Positions 52,679 to 62,155 of a stretch of DNA of 64,000 nucleotides are shown here, in pieces. The DNA lies in contig NZ_MUKP01000004.1 of the NCBI RefSeq assembly GCF_002081715.1, positions 124,001 through 188,000 on the forward strand, in the 5' to 3' direction. A program made the translations under genes and the position numbers. Numbering within the stretch: the stretch's first letter is position 1; each line of letters begins with the position of its first letter. Below the pieces are notes generated by a model that was not told the origin of the DNA, did no database searches, and saw nothing but the letters and a program-made list of their open reading frames with translations. Origin of the DNA: Nocardia donostiensis. GTDB lineage: Bacteria > Actinomycetota > Actinomycetes > Mycobacteriales > Mycobacteriaceae.

Positions 52679-53095
52679 CTACCGAATCGGTAGATCGTTT
52701 CGCTGCGAAACGTTCCCCGCCAGCGCGTTCGCTTTGAGCTGCTCGAACTCGGCGTCGGTGATGGCGCCCGAGTCCTGGAGCGCTTTGGCGTCGGTGATCT
52801 GCGCGGCAGGCGATTTTCCGGCCACCTGCCTGATGTACTCCTCGGCGGCCCGTTGGTCGTCTCGCCGCGCCGCCTGTGCCCGCTCCGCCATACTGCGACC
52901 GCGGGCGATGAGGTACCCGAACGCGGTCAGATACGGCAGCACCACCAGACCCACGATCCACAGGACCTTGGCGAAACCGGAGAGGCTGTGGTCACGGAAC
53001 AGGTCGACCAGAATCTGAAACAACACCACCAGATACGCCACGAAGGCGAAGACGACGATCGTGTACCAGAGCAGGTCCCAGAACGAATCGAACAT
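52679..53095 (-). CDS. PLD nuclease N-terminal / SHOCT-domain membrane protein
   Basis: A 138-residue protein. Two membrane helices (LLWYTIVVFAFVAYLVVLFQILV and LWIVGLVVLPYLTAFGYLI) form a PLDc_N-type domain, followed by a linker and a C-terminal SHOCT motif (KALQDSGAITDAEFEQLKANAL). ATG 53095 has a GGAGGTG site. Small proteins of this design are common in actinobacteria; function unknown. Confidence 0.85.
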   Translation of the reverse strand: MFDSFWDLLWYTIVVFAFVAYLVVLFQILVDLFRDHSLSGFAKVLWIVGLVVLPYLTAFGYLIARGRSMAERAQAARRDDQRAAEEYIRQVAGKSPAAQITDAKALQDSGAITDAEFEQLKANALAGNVSQRNDLPIR

Positions 53096-53316
53096 GTGCG
53101 CACCTCCCGCGAGTGGACCGATGACCGCACCGAGGCCCTCGGATGTGACACTGCTGTTCTCGTGATGTCGAGCATTGCATCGCCTCATCGGCCCGCGACA
53201 GGGAACAAATACCCCTATTTCGGCAGGTCACTCGCGCTTCGGTGTGCTGCCCGTTGGTTTCGGTGCCCGGAAACCGGGCACACGGCGCGAAAGGACGCAG
53301 TGCGAGGAGGACAGTT

Positions 53317-53652
53317 ATGTGGCGATACGCAGCACGGACCATCACCGCCTCGGCCGCGGCGGCCGCGCTCACCGGACTAGGCATCGGGACCGCCATGGCA
53401 GTGCCCACCCTTTCCGCCGATGACACCGAAGAGGGCACGATCGCCGTCGGCAGCGCCCCGGAGCGGGAAACCTGGTCGTGCCTGCTGCTGGGTGCGGCCG
53501 AGGCAGGCGGCCCACGCGTCGATATGGCCCAGGTGGGTGACAGCCGCGGCGGTTTCGCGCCGGGCAGCACCGTAGCCGCGGGGTGCGTGGGGCCGCAGGC
53601 GCCGATGATCACCGTGGTGACCGGCGTGACGTCCCTCGACGACGCGGACTGA
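53317..53652 (+). CDS. Small secreted protein
   Basis: A 111-residue protein with a clear Sec signal peptide (basic start WRYAARTITA, hydrophobic stretch, cleavage after AMA around residue 28). The mature part is acidic and contains two Cys (TWSCLLLG and AAGCVGPQ), which could form a disulfide. No family is recognised. It has a GAGGAGG site before ATG 53317. Exported hypothetical. Confidence 0.65.
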   Translation: MWRYAARTITASAAAAALTGLGIGTAMAVPTLSADDTEEGTIAVGSAPERETWSCLLLGAAEAGGPRVDMAQVGDSRGGFAPGSTVAAGCVGPQAPMITVVTGVTSLDDAD

Positions 53653-53676
53653 CCCGCCTGCGTGGTTCGCTGTCGC

Positions 53677-54747
53677 TCAGCTGTACTGGTCGACCGGGTC
53701 GCGGCTGCCCACCCCGGTGGTGAATTCGCGGATACGCCACCGTCCGCCCGCGTCGGCCGCCAGCGGCGGGGTGTCGCCGCCGGCTCCCGCCCGGAAACCC
53801 GAGAGGAATTCGCGCATGGTGTCCGCCGCATTCACGTGCGGTGTCCAGCCGAGTTCCGCACGCGCGCGGGTGGTGTCCATGATCGGCAAATGCATCAACG
53901 CATCGAAGAGTTCGGGCTGCGGGGGTAGCAGCCGCAGCCGCCAACCCGCGGCGAGCGCGCCGCGAACCAGGCGCGGGGGTACCGCGACGATGCGGGTGTG
54001 CAGGAGTTCGGCGATGCGGGCGGCATCGATCACCGGGTCGGCGGCGAGGTTGAACGCCCCACGGACATCGCCGAGGGCGGCGAGGGCGTAGGCGCGGCCG
54101 ATATCGGCGCTGTGCACCGCCTGGAAACGCAACCCGCGCGGGAACGGCAGCAGCGGGAGGGCACCGGGGCGCACCAGCGGGTTGGGGACCAACGGGCCGG
54201 CGAACAATCGTCGCTGCTGGCTGGCGGAACCGTACTGAAAAGTGAACGCGGGCCGCATCCGCACCACCCGGCAGCGCGGATACCTGCGTTCGAACGCGTC
54301 GAGCAGGCGCTCGGCATAGGCTTTCTCCCGCATATACGCCGCCTGCGGCCAACCATCGGTGGGCCAGTCCTCGGCCACCGGCCGGTCGTCGCGGCACGGT
54401 GAATAGGCGCCCACCGAGGACGCGTACACCAGCGCAGGCACCTCCGCCTCGGCTGCCGCGCGCAGCACCCGCTCGGTACCACCCACATTGGCCCGCCAGG
54501 TCACCCACGTTTTCCGCGACGGCTGGAACAACCACGCCAGATGCACCACCACATCCGCGCCACGGAACCAGGGCACCAGGTCATCGGATCGGATATCGGC
54601 AGTAGCCCACTCCACCCGATCTCCGGTCGTCATCGGCCTGCGCCGCGCCAACCCCAGAATCGAGGTCACCTCCGACTGCTGTGTCAGCGCGTCGACCACC
54701 GCGGTCCCCACGTTCCCGGTCGCACCGACAACGACAACTCGCATCAT
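53677..54747 (-). CDS. NAD-dependent epimerase/dehydratase
   Basis: A 356-residue extended SDR. The cofactor motif is VVVVGATGNVGTAVVDAL, the catalytic Ser is in VYASSVGAYSP, and the YxxxK motif is in AYMREKAYAERLL. Uses NAD(P) on a nucleotide sugar or similar. It is convergent with the secreted protein gene. The exact substrate is unknown. Confidence 0.85.
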   Translation of the reverse strand: MMRVVVVGATGNVGTAVVDALTQQSEVTSILGLARRRPMTTGDRVEWATADIRSDDLVPWFRGADVVVHLAWLFQPSRKTWVTWRANVGGTERVLRAAAEAEVPALVYASSVGAYSPCRDDRPVAEDWPTDGWPQAAYMREKAYAERLLDAFERRYPRCRVVRMRPAFTFQYGSASQQRRLFAGPLVPNPLVRPGALPLLPFPRGLRFQAVHSADIGRAYALAALGDVRGAFNLAADPVIDAARIAELLHTRIVAVPPRLVRGALAAGWRLRLLPPQPELFDALMHLPIMDTTRARAELGWTPHVNAADTMREFLSGFRAGAGGDTPPLAADAGGRWRIREFTTGVGSRDPVDQYS

Positions 54748-55108
54748 CGCTCCTCACCGTCGCCTCTCCCCGACTCGGCCTACCCCGGAACACCAGAGCT
54801 ACACCCGGCGCCTGGGCCCGCCCACTGTGTGCGGTCCGAGCCTGCCGTCCTCGCCCGGAAGCAGTCACCGCAGCCGAATACCGGGGCATCGACTTCCGCC
54901 CGTTACGGGTTGTCCCGGGCTCGTCGGCTCGGTCCGCATGTTCGGCAGCCGGAACCGAGCGGGCCTCCTTTCGTCCGCGAACGCGCGATCAGCACACGCA
55001 GGCATCCACCCGCTCGCCACTCCGCCGCCGGTGCAGCCGATACCTGCGGGCTCGATCGCACCGCGATCGGCCAGGTAGCTACGTTGCCCCCTGACCGGCG
55101 GCTGCTTT
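54748..55108. other. Gene-free stretch
   Basis: About 360 bases between the epimerase and the HAD gene. Frames crossing it have low-complexity translations. I see no hairpin or repeat of note. Confidence 0.4.
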
Positions 55109-55786
55109 TCACGAATGCGGCAACGCCGCGATCGGGCTGTCGTCGAAACCGGCGAGAAGGTCGGCGGGATCGTCGTAGACGGCGCAGGCTCCGGCTTCGC
55201 GTAGTTCGGTTTCACAGACGCCGCCCGATCGGAAGCCGACGAACCGCACGCCCGCACGGCGGCAGGCTGTCGCATCCCAGACCGTGTCACCGACAAAGAC
55301 GGCATGGGCCGCGTCCACACCGGAGCGCTCCAGTGCCGCGCGCACGATATCGGGGCGCGGTTTCGCGGTGCCGACATCTTCGCTGGACGTTTCCGCAGCC
55401 ACCAGCTCCGAGCCGCCGAGCACCTCGCGCAGGGCCTCGAGTTCCGCTTCGGGGGCCGACGTCGCCAGCACCACCTTCGGGCCGGCGGCGGCCACGCGGT
55501 CGAGGAGCTCACGAGCGCCTGTGACACGCCGCATCAGCGGCTGCGCCTGCAGGTAGTAGCGCAGGTGCAGCTCTTTGGCCCTGTCTCTGATCTCGTTCGT
55601 GGCGTCCGGCAGCAGCTCCTGCACCAGCAGCGAGCCGTCCATGCCGATACTGCGGTGCACCCGCCACGCATCCACATCGGCGCCCGTCTCGGCGAAGGCG
55701 CGGGACCAGGCGTAGACGTGCAGGTAGTTGGAGTCGACGAGGGTTCCGTCGATATCGAACAGGACTGCGGTGGCCGGATCGGGCAT
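55109..55786 (-). CDS. HAD-superfamily hydrolase
   Basis: A 225-residue HAD phosphatase. Motif I is VLFDIDGTLVDSN, motif II is VVLATSAPEAE, the lysine lies in GTAKPRPDI, and motif IV is VFVGDTVWDA. The cap domain resembles phosphoglycolate- or beta-phosphoglucomutase-like members. Monocistronic; substrate unknown. Confidence 0.9.
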   Translation of the reverse strand: MPDPATAVLFDIDGTLVDSNYLHVYAWSRAFAETGADVDAWRVHRSIGMDGSLLVQELLPDATNEIRDRAKELHLRYYLQAQPLMRRVTGARELLDRVAAAGPKVVLATSAPEAELEALREVLGGSELVAAETSSEDVGTAKPRPDIVRAALERSGVDAAHAVFVGDTVWDATACRRAGVRFVGFRSGGVCETELREAGACAVYDDPADLLAGFDDSPIAALPHS

Positions 55787-55831
55787 GGGCGCCGATTACC
55801 CGGCGACGCAGGAACCAATCGTGAGATGTAA

Positions 55832-56338
55832 TCAGGCGGGGTGGCCTGGTTCGAGCCTGGTCGCATGGCTCAACCGCACGACCGCACCCGGCTCACCGGG
55901 AGCGAACCCGTCTTCGGGTTCGATGACGAAACCGACGTGGTCGCCCAGATCGTGGCGCGCGACGATCCGGCCGCAGAACCAGGCAAGGGTATCGAGGATG
56001 ATCGGCACACCGTGCGGGCCAACCCGCCACGGCGTCCAGCTGAATTTATCCATCTCGTCGCCGGTTTCGGCTCCGAACAGTGCTGCCAGGGCCATATTGT
56101 CGGCGCCGACCAGGTGCACGGCCATATGCTGCGCTGCCCCGGAAATGCGGTAAGTGTGGTTGTTCTTCGACAGGCACACCAGGAACCGAGCCGGGTCGAT
56201 GCTCACCTGAGCGGCGAAACCGACCAGGCAGCCGGCCCGTTCCTCGCCCACCGCGAGGGTCGCGATATAGAGCGATGGGTCGGCCATCGCCATCACCGCA
56301 TCGAACGCCTCCGGCCCGTGCACCGAATTCTCCGGCAT
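55832..56338 (-). CDS. Flavin reductase family protein
   Basis: A 168-residue FMN-binding split barrel protein. The core reads YIATLAVGEERAGCLVGFAAQVSIDPARFLVCLSKNNHTYR, with a late DHVGFVIEPEDG. It lacks the C-terminal NADH-binding GDH motif seen in monooxygenase reductases and resembles the flavin-binding proteins of DIM6/NTAB type. No partner oxygenase is adjacent. Confidence 0.85.
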   Translation of the reverse strand: MPENSVHGPEAFDAVMAMADPSLYIATLAVGEERAGCLVGFAAQVSIDPARFLVCLSKNNHTYRISGAAQHMAVHLVGADNMALAALFGAETGDEMDKFSWTPWRVGPHGVPIILDTLAWFCGRIVARHDLGDHVGFVIEPEDGFAPGEPGAVVRLSHATRLEPGHPA

Positions 56339-56417
56339 CAGCCGTGTATATCAGAACCACGGTCCGCCGCCGGGATTTCCGCCCGAACCGTCCACCTGGG
56401 GATTCATCCGATGGGGT

Positions 56418-57707
56418 TCAACCGAGCGCTGCCGCCTTGTGCCGCAGCAGCGACTTTTCACGACTGTTTCCGGTCAACTCGACGGCGGTAGCGAACGCCA
56501 CTCGCGCCTCGTCGAATCGGTTCAGCCGAGCCAGCAACTCACCCCGGGTCGCGTGCAGCAGATGGTATTTCGCGAGATCGCCGCTGGAGACGAGACGCTC
56601 GACAATGCGCAACGCCGCCTCCGGGCCAGCCGCCATCGACACCGCGACCGCCCGGTTCAACTCGATGACCGGTGACGGCGTGAGCCGGCCGAGCGCCTCG
56701 TACAGCAGCACAACACGCTCCCAGTCGGTGTCGTCGACCGAGGCCGCCACCGCATGGCATTCGGCGATCGCCGCCTGCAACCCGTACGCGCCGCGCCCAC
56801 GCCCGAGCGCGTCGGCGCGGGCCAGAGCGGCCCGGCCGCGCCGGATACGGCCGTGATCCCAGCGTCGTCGGTCTTGGTCGGCGAGCAGGACCGGGTTGCC
56901 GTCGGCGTCCAGCCGGGCCGGGAAGCGCGCGGCGGTGAGTTCCATGAGCGCGACCAGACCGTGCACCTCGGGTTCGCCCGGCACCAGTTCGGCGAGGATG
57001 CGGGCGAGGCGGATCGCTTCCCGGCTCAGTTCCTGGCGCATCCAGTCCTCGCCCCGGCTCGCCGCGTGGCCTTCGTTGAACATCAGGTACAGCACACCGA
57101 GCACGGCGGCCAGCCGCACCCCGAACTCTGCCCGCTCCGGCACCACGAACGGTACCGCCGCGGCGGCGAGCGTCTTCTTCGCGCGCACGATGCGCTGCTG
57201 CACCGTGGCGGTGGGCACCAGGCAGGCCCGGGCGATCTCCTCGGTGGACAGACCGCCCACCACCCGCAGTGTCAGCGCCATCCGCGCTTCGCGCGACAAC
57301 ACCGGATGGCAGGCGATAAATATCAGCCGCAGCACATCGTCGTCGATATCGTCGGGGTCCCAGGGCAGTTCCCCCGCCTCCGCCGCATCGGTTTCCAGGT
57401 CGCGCGCGATATCGGCCACTCGTTGGTCGTAGCGTTCCCGCCGCCGCAGCCCGTCGATCGCTTTCCGTTTCGCGACCGTGGTCAGCCAGGCACCCGGTTT
57501 CGCCGGTATCCCCTGGCGGGGCCATTGCGCGAGCGCGTCGACGAGCGCTTCCTGAGCAAGGTCTTCGGCGAGCGCGAAATCACCTACCACGCGGGTGAGT
57601 GCGGCGACGATCCGCGCCGATTCGATCCGCCACACGGCGGCGACACTGCGCCGCACGGACTCGGCAGACGCGGAGTCCGTGCGGCGCAGCGCCTCCCGGT
57701 CGGTCAT
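56418..57707 (-). CDS. ECF-type RNA polymerase sigma factor with C-terminal TPR-like extension
   Basis: A 429-residue ECF sigma factor. Region 2 appears as DFALAEDLAQEALVDALAQWP and region 4 as SREARMALTLRVVGGLSTEEIARACLVPTATVQQRIVRAKKTL. The C-terminal half is a helical DUF6596-type extension. This is the layout of group ECF42, which is paired with YciI (DGPF) proteins; the YciI gene lies six bases upstream. ATG 57707 was chosen; the frame extends to 57854 without sigma-like sequence. Regulated together with its partner; the stimulus is unknown. Confidence 0.9.
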   Translation of the reverse strand: MTDREALRRTDSASAESVRRSVAAVWRIESARIVAALTRVVGDFALAEDLAQEALVDALAQWPRQGIPAKPGAWLTTVAKRKAIDGLRRRERYDQRVADIARDLETDAAEAGELPWDPDDIDDDVLRLIFIACHPVLSREARMALTLRVVGGLSTEEIARACLVPTATVQQRIVRAKKTLAAAAVPFVVPERAEFGVRLAAVLGVLYLMFNEGHAASRGEDWMRQELSREAIRLARILAELVPGEPEVHGLVALMELTAARFPARLDADGNPVLLADQDRRRWDHGRIRRGRAALARADALGRGRGAYGLQAAIAECHAVAASVDDTDWERVVLLYEALGRLTPSPVIELNRAVAVSMAAGPEAALRIVERLVSSGDLAKYHLLHATRGELLARLNRFDEARVAFATAVELTGNSREKSLLRHKAAALG

Positions 57708-57712
57708 CCCGG

Positions 57713-58138
57713 CTAGGCCTTCCGGCTCTCCAACTCCTCGCGCCAACCCGCTTCCTTCTGGATCCACTCGTTGTCCTGCGGGAAGTCCTCGACACCGCTC
57801 ACCCGGCGCACCTCGATCTTCGAACCCGGCCCCAGCGGCACTCGCTTGGCCCATTCGACGGCCTCCTCCTTGGAGGCGACATCGAGGATCCAGAAACCGC
57901 CGAACAGCTCCTTGGTCTCCCCGTAAGGGCCGTCGGTGACCAGCGGCGGATCCTCGGAGAAGTCGACGACGCAGCCCTGCTCCGGTTCGGCCAGCCCCTC
58001 ACCGCCCAGCAGCACACCCGCCTTCATCAAGGACTCGTTGAATTTGCCCATCTCTTCGATGATCTGCTCGAACGGAATGTTCTTCGACGCCTCGATCGCC
58101 TCGTCGGTGGCTCGCATGATCAGCATGAATTTCATCAT
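57713..58138 (-). CDS. YciI-related (DGPF) protein, sigma factor partner
   Basis: A 141-residue YciI-fold protein with FMLIMRATDEAIEASK, the characteristic DGPYGETKELFGGFWILDVASKEEAVEWA, and a late VRRVSGVEDFP. DGPF proteins accompany ECF42 sigma factors and may act in sensing. It is six bases upstream of the sigma gene. Predicted cytoplasmic, ferredoxin-like dimer. Confidence 0.9.
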   Translation of the reverse strand: MMKFMLIMRATDEAIEASKNIPFEQIIEEMGKFNESLMKAGVLLGGEGLAEPEQGCVVDFSEDPPLVTDGPYGETKELFGGFWILDVASKEEAVEWAKRVPLGPGSKIEVRRVSGVEDFPQDNEWIQKEAGWREELESRKA

Positions 58139-58274
58139 TTCGCTCCTTCGGTGCCGGGCCGCTGTTCGACCCGCTCACTCATAGCGTCGAACGATATTGC
58201 GCCGGATCGACACGTCGGAAAACATTCTTCGAAGATTTTTTCTCCGCCCTCCGTACGCGACTCAGCGCCCGCGT

Positions 58275-60320
58275 TCACACCAGGTCACGAGGTATGCGGT
58301 GATGCCAGTTCTGGGAGTACACCCGTTTGGCCACCTTCCGCGGATCGGCCCGCGGCTCTTCCAGCTCGTAGGCGTCGAGCTGGGCATCGAGCACGAACTC
58401 CGCACGCGTGCAGCGCAGCACCGTGTTGGTGGTGACCTCGACACGCCAGTTCTGCCGCTCCATACGGCGCACCGTATGAGTTTCGCCCCAGACCGAATTG
58501 ACGTCGTTGCCGCGGAAACTGAACCATTCGGTGGTGGCTCGGCGCACCGTGGTCGCGGTGTCGTCGAGGCGGAACGTACCCTGATCGTTCTCGATTTCCA
58601 GGGTGGACACCCCGCTCTCCAGATCGCGTTCCACCTTCCAATGATGTTTACCCGGCTCCAACCGGGTGGCCGGCGTCGCGGGCGCGACTTCGGGGGGATC
58701 GAACGGCCGCAACCGCTCGTCCTCGGGGCGCGGGGTACGGTGCGGCATCCGCAGCACACTGTTGCCGGTGCTGACCCGCAGCATCACCGGTTCCGGCGAC
58801 GGCCAGGCCAACGGCCAATACGACGACGACACCGACAGCCGGATCCGATGCCCCGGCGGAAACGAATGCGCCATTCCGTTCAGCGGCACCCGCACCCGGT
58901 ACTCGCGGCCCGGTTCCAGCGGTTTCGGCTCCCCGCTGCCGTCACGATGGGTGAGGTTGAGCAGCCCATAGGTGACACGGGTGGCTTCACCATTGGGCGC
59001 GACATCCGACAGCCGGGCCGCGACCATGGCGTTGGGCCGGTCGGCGGAAACTTCCAGTTCCAGCTCCGGCATCCCGAGCACCTCGAAAGTCTCGGTGAGC
59101 ACCTCGGTTTCGAACACCAGCGAACCGCCGTCCTCCTCCCGCTGATCCGACGGCAGGTCCGGGGTTGCGGCATAGGAAGCCCATTTACCCGCAAACATGC
59201 CCACGCTCAACGGGGACTGCAGCCACAGCCTGCGCGGCTCCTCGTCACCGGGGTCCTCCGACAGCGCGTACCGCGTGAGAGTGAATTCGCGAGTGTCCAG
59301 CTTCGGGGACGGCCACTCCTGCTCACCCACCCAGCGGCCGGGCCGGTCCTCGTAGGAGGGTTGCGGCGAGACACTGTCCTGCATCCAGGCCCGCAACATC
59401 GGCTCGTCCATGACCCCGGTGTCACGTCCCTTGAGCCAGTGATCCCACCAACGCACCAACTCCTGCAGGAATCCGATCGCCGGGCCCGGCACACCCAGGT
59501 GCGGATACTTGTGCCCCCACGGCCCGATCAGACCGCGCCGGGGCACGTCGAGATGTTCGAGCAGACGGAAGATCGCGTTGGTGTAGCCGTCGGCCCATCC
59601 CCCGACCGCGAGCACCGGGCAACCCACCGCACTGTAGTCCTCGTTCACCGAGGCGCGCTTCCAGTAGTCGTCGCGATGCTGATGCCGCAGCCACTGCTCG
59701 AGCCACAACCCGCTACCGGCCAAGCGCTCATGCCACATATCACGCCAGCGGTCACCGACGATCGCCGGATCGGGTGGCAGACTGTTGAACGCGAACATCA
59801 CCGTCGCCTCCGACAGGTTGTCCGACAGCAAGCAGCCGCCCATGTAGTGCATATTGTCGACGTACAGATCCTCGGTGGCCGAGGCGGATACGATCGCCGC
59901 CAATGCGGGCGGGCGGCGGGCAGCCACCTGCAACGAATTGAATCCACCCCACGAAATACCCATCATGCCGACCTTGCCGTTGCACCAGGGTTGCTCGGCG
60001 AGCCAGTCGATGACCGCGCAGGCGTCGTCGTGTTCGGTGGGCAGGTATTCGTCGGTGAGCACCCCGTCGGAGTCGCCGCTGCCGCGCAGGTCCACGCGCA
60101 CGCTCACATAACCGTGGCCCGCCAGATACGGATGGTTGAGCGCGTCACGGGCACGGGTGAGGTCGCGTTTGCGGTAGGGGATGTACTCGAACACCGCGGG
60201 TAGCGGTTCGTCGGTGACCGGCCGCCAGACCCGGGCCGCCAACCGAGCCCCGTCGGGCATGGGAATGAAAACATTCTCGATGTCGCGTACCCGATAGGGC
60301 AGCGATTCGACCGTGCGCAC
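58275..60320 (-). CDS. CocE/NonD family serine hydrolase
   Basis: A 681-residue alpha/beta hydrolase. The nucleophile is Ser in MMGISWGGFNSLQVAA, with the family's RVDLRGSGDSDG loop, the Asp region GGWADGYTNAIFRLLEHL and His in GPWGHKYPH. A C-terminal jelly-roll domain (from about residue 370) is as in cocaine esterase and X-prolyl dipeptidyl aminopeptidase. No signal peptide. GTG start immediately follows the TGA of the ATP-grasp gene, so translation is coupled. Together they may make and cleave the same type of amide or ester bond. Confidence 0.9.
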   Translation of the reverse strand: MRTVESLPYRVRDIENVFIPMPDGARLAARVWRPVTDEPLPAVFEYIPYRKRDLTRARDALNHPYLAGHGYVSVRVDLRGSGDSDGVLTDEYLPTEHDDACAVIDWLAEQPWCNGKVGMMGISWGGFNSLQVAARRPPALAAIVSASATEDLYVDNMHYMGGCLLSDNLSEATVMFAFNSLPPDPAIVGDRWRDMWHERLAGSGLWLEQWLRHQHRDDYWKRASVNEDYSAVGCPVLAVGGWADGYTNAIFRLLEHLDVPRRGLIGPWGHKYPHLGVPGPAIGFLQELVRWWDHWLKGRDTGVMDEPMLRAWMQDSVSPQPSYEDRPGRWVGEQEWPSPKLDTREFTLTRYALSEDPGDEEPRRLWLQSPLSVGMFAGKWASYAATPDLPSDQREEDGGSLVFETEVLTETFEVLGMPELELEVSADRPNAMVAARLSDVAPNGEATRVTYGLLNLTHRDGSGEPKPLEPGREYRVRVPLNGMAHSFPPGHRIRLSVSSSYWPLAWPSPEPVMLRVSTGNSVLRMPHRTPRPEDERLRPFDPPEVAPATPATRLEPGKHHWKVERDLESGVSTLEIENDQGTFRLDDTATTVRRATTEWFSFRGNDVNSVWGETHTVRRMERQNWRVEVTTNTVLRCTRAEFVLDAQLDAYELEEPRADPRKVAKRVYSQNWHHRIPRDLV

Positions 60321-61607
60321 TCAGCAGACCTCCTCGAATCCGAACGACAACATGTCGAGACAGTCCCGGTACCGCTGTTCGAGTTCAGCGTGGTCGTCCG
60401 CGCCGATGTACAAGGTGGCCAGCTTGTACCGGTAAGCATCCTGGTTGTGTAGCTCCGACAGCCGGTTGCCGACCGACACGTCGATGCGCACCACCGTGCC
60501 GGGGAACCGTTTCTGCAAGTCGGCGATTTCGTCGTCGGTGGGCACCCGGGTGACCACGCCGTCTCCATAACGGGGCACCAGGCATTGGGCCGCTACCGCG
60601 AACTCACCACGCCGATGCGGCATACCGGGCCGTCGGCCCAGCGCCACGTCGATGGCCACCGCATGATTCGAGGTGCCGTCCACCTTGACGAACAGGTCGC
60701 TGTGTGATTGCGAGATACGCGTATTGACCTCGATCAACCAGAGTTTGCCCGTCTGGGAGTCCCACATGAACTCGGAGTTGAAACAGCCGTTGTCGTAGCC
60801 GGTGTGGCGCAGGTAGCGCTCGGTGACGTCAACCATTTTCCGCTGCACGTCCTCGGGAATCGAACGCGCAGGGTAGTCCAGGTGGACGAAGCTGTGGCCT
60901 GCCTCGTCCTTGCGCATATCGAACACCCCGTGCACGTGGTACTCGCCGCGGAACATCGAACCTTCCGGTGCGGCCTGGGTGCCGGTGACAATCTGCTCCG
61001 CCAGGCAGGTGCGCCCGCCCGCGACTTGCACATCGTCGGGCACCCTCACCCGGGCCAGCGCCTGATCGAAGGGGTCGGCGATCCGGCTGATCTCGGCGCG
61101 GATCCGTTCGGTCGCGGCCGCGAACTGTTCGGCGTCGGCGACCTCGAATCCCAGCTGGGAGGAATGGGATTTGATCGGTTTGACCCAGAACGGGAACGGG
61201 ATATCGATCTGCTGCAGCGCGTCGGGATCGAACGGGTCGAACGCACAGAAGGCGGGCACACATTCGGGCACCACTTCACGCTGTAGCATCCGGCTCCACA
61301 GCTTGTGCTCGTTGCGCAGCACGCTGACCAGACTGGGTGAGGGCAGCCCGTACTCCTCGGCGAGGATCGGCACGAGCACGCTGGTCGGGAAGTCCCAGTG
61401 GGCGATGATCGCGTGGATCTCGCCGTCGAACGCGCGCAGCTGGGCTCGTGCTCGGTTCAGCAGTTCGTCGAAGTCGAACTCTTCGGCAGCGATCAGGGTG
61501 TCGTAGTCGAGCAGTCCGTGCAGGTTCAGGCCCCCGGGAAGGTCGACCGTACCGATCTCACTACGTTGCAGTTCTGTAAGGGCCGGTACGAAAATATTGG
61601 TACTCAC
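60321..61607 (-). CDS. ATP-grasp amide ligase-type enzyme
   Basis: A 428-residue ATP-grasp protein. Visible parts are a pre-ATP-grasp alpha/beta region, the ATP-binding segment FPFWVKPIKSHSSQLGFEV, a conserved YHVHGVFDMRKDE strand, and the metal-binding LIEVNTRISQSHSDLF near the end. Its domain order resembles carboxylate-amine ligases. The partner gene starts right after its stop. Substrates are unknown; a dipeptide or amide product is plausible (inference). Confidence 0.8.
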   Translation of the reverse strand: MSTNIFVPALTELQRSEIGTVDLPGGLNLHGLLDYDTLIAAEEFDFDELLNRARAQLRAFDGEIHAIIAHWDFPTSVLVPILAEEYGLPSPSLVSVLRNEHKLWSRMLQREVVPECVPAFCAFDPFDPDALQQIDIPFPFWVKPIKSHSSQLGFEVADAEQFAAATERIRAEISRIADPFDQALARVRVPDDVQVAGGRTCLAEQIVTGTQAAPEGSMFRGEYHVHGVFDMRKDEAGHSFVHLDYPARSIPEDVQRKMVDVTERYLRHTGYDNGCFNSEFMWDSQTGKLWLIEVNTRISQSHSDLFVKVDGTSNHAVAIDVALGRRPGMPHRRGEFAVAAQCLVPRYGDGVVTRVPTDDEIADLQKRFPGTVVRIDVSVGNRLSELHNQDAYRYKLATLYIGADDHAELEQRYRDCLDMLSFGFEEVC

Positions 61608-62155
61608 TGAGACCGGCTATCCGCGATCGGCGCTCTGAAACATCGGCGCGTCCCGGTCACGGGGTGCAGCGCAGCGGTCAAACGCTGAATTTCCGAGCCC
61701 CCACCTGTTGAAACATAGTTATTTCATATCTACTTCCGGTCATGATTCACAACGAGTGAGCGACATATTGTGACCCAGGCCCCAATGGCAACTGTTAACC
61801 GAGTCACAGAGGGTGACGAACAGTCGAAGCACCCCTTCCCGCGACTTTCCGGTTACCCGCAAGTACGATCAGCAAAACACCAGGACAGCTCGCCGACGAC
61901 ACCAGTACGCGTGGGTGACCAAGCACCACAGGGCAACCCATGGGACCGCTCGGCGCAATCGCTTGCGCCGCATGGGATGCGCATCACCTTGATCCGGGCA
62001 ACAGACCCTTCTACGGTTATTCATGTCGATGGCCGAAGGCGCCCATTAACGAATCTTTCCCAAAGGAAAGTCGCATTTCCGCACCGATTCGGCAATCACG
62101 ATCTGATTACCGTCCCGGACAATGAATCTGCGCGGCACAGTCGAAAACTGGAGCA
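61608..62155. other. Long intergenic region before the membrane-protein pair
   Basis: About 550 bases without a supported gene. The frame from 61770 overlaps the next gene's start but lacks domain-like sequence. An AT-richer part (around 61710-61760) probably holds the promoters of the divergent genes. I see no strong repeat. Confidence 0.45.

Noticed and set aside
58197..60203. Plus-strand frame of 668 residues
   Set aside because: Antisense of the CocE hydrolase; composition His/Arg/Gly-rich, no domain.
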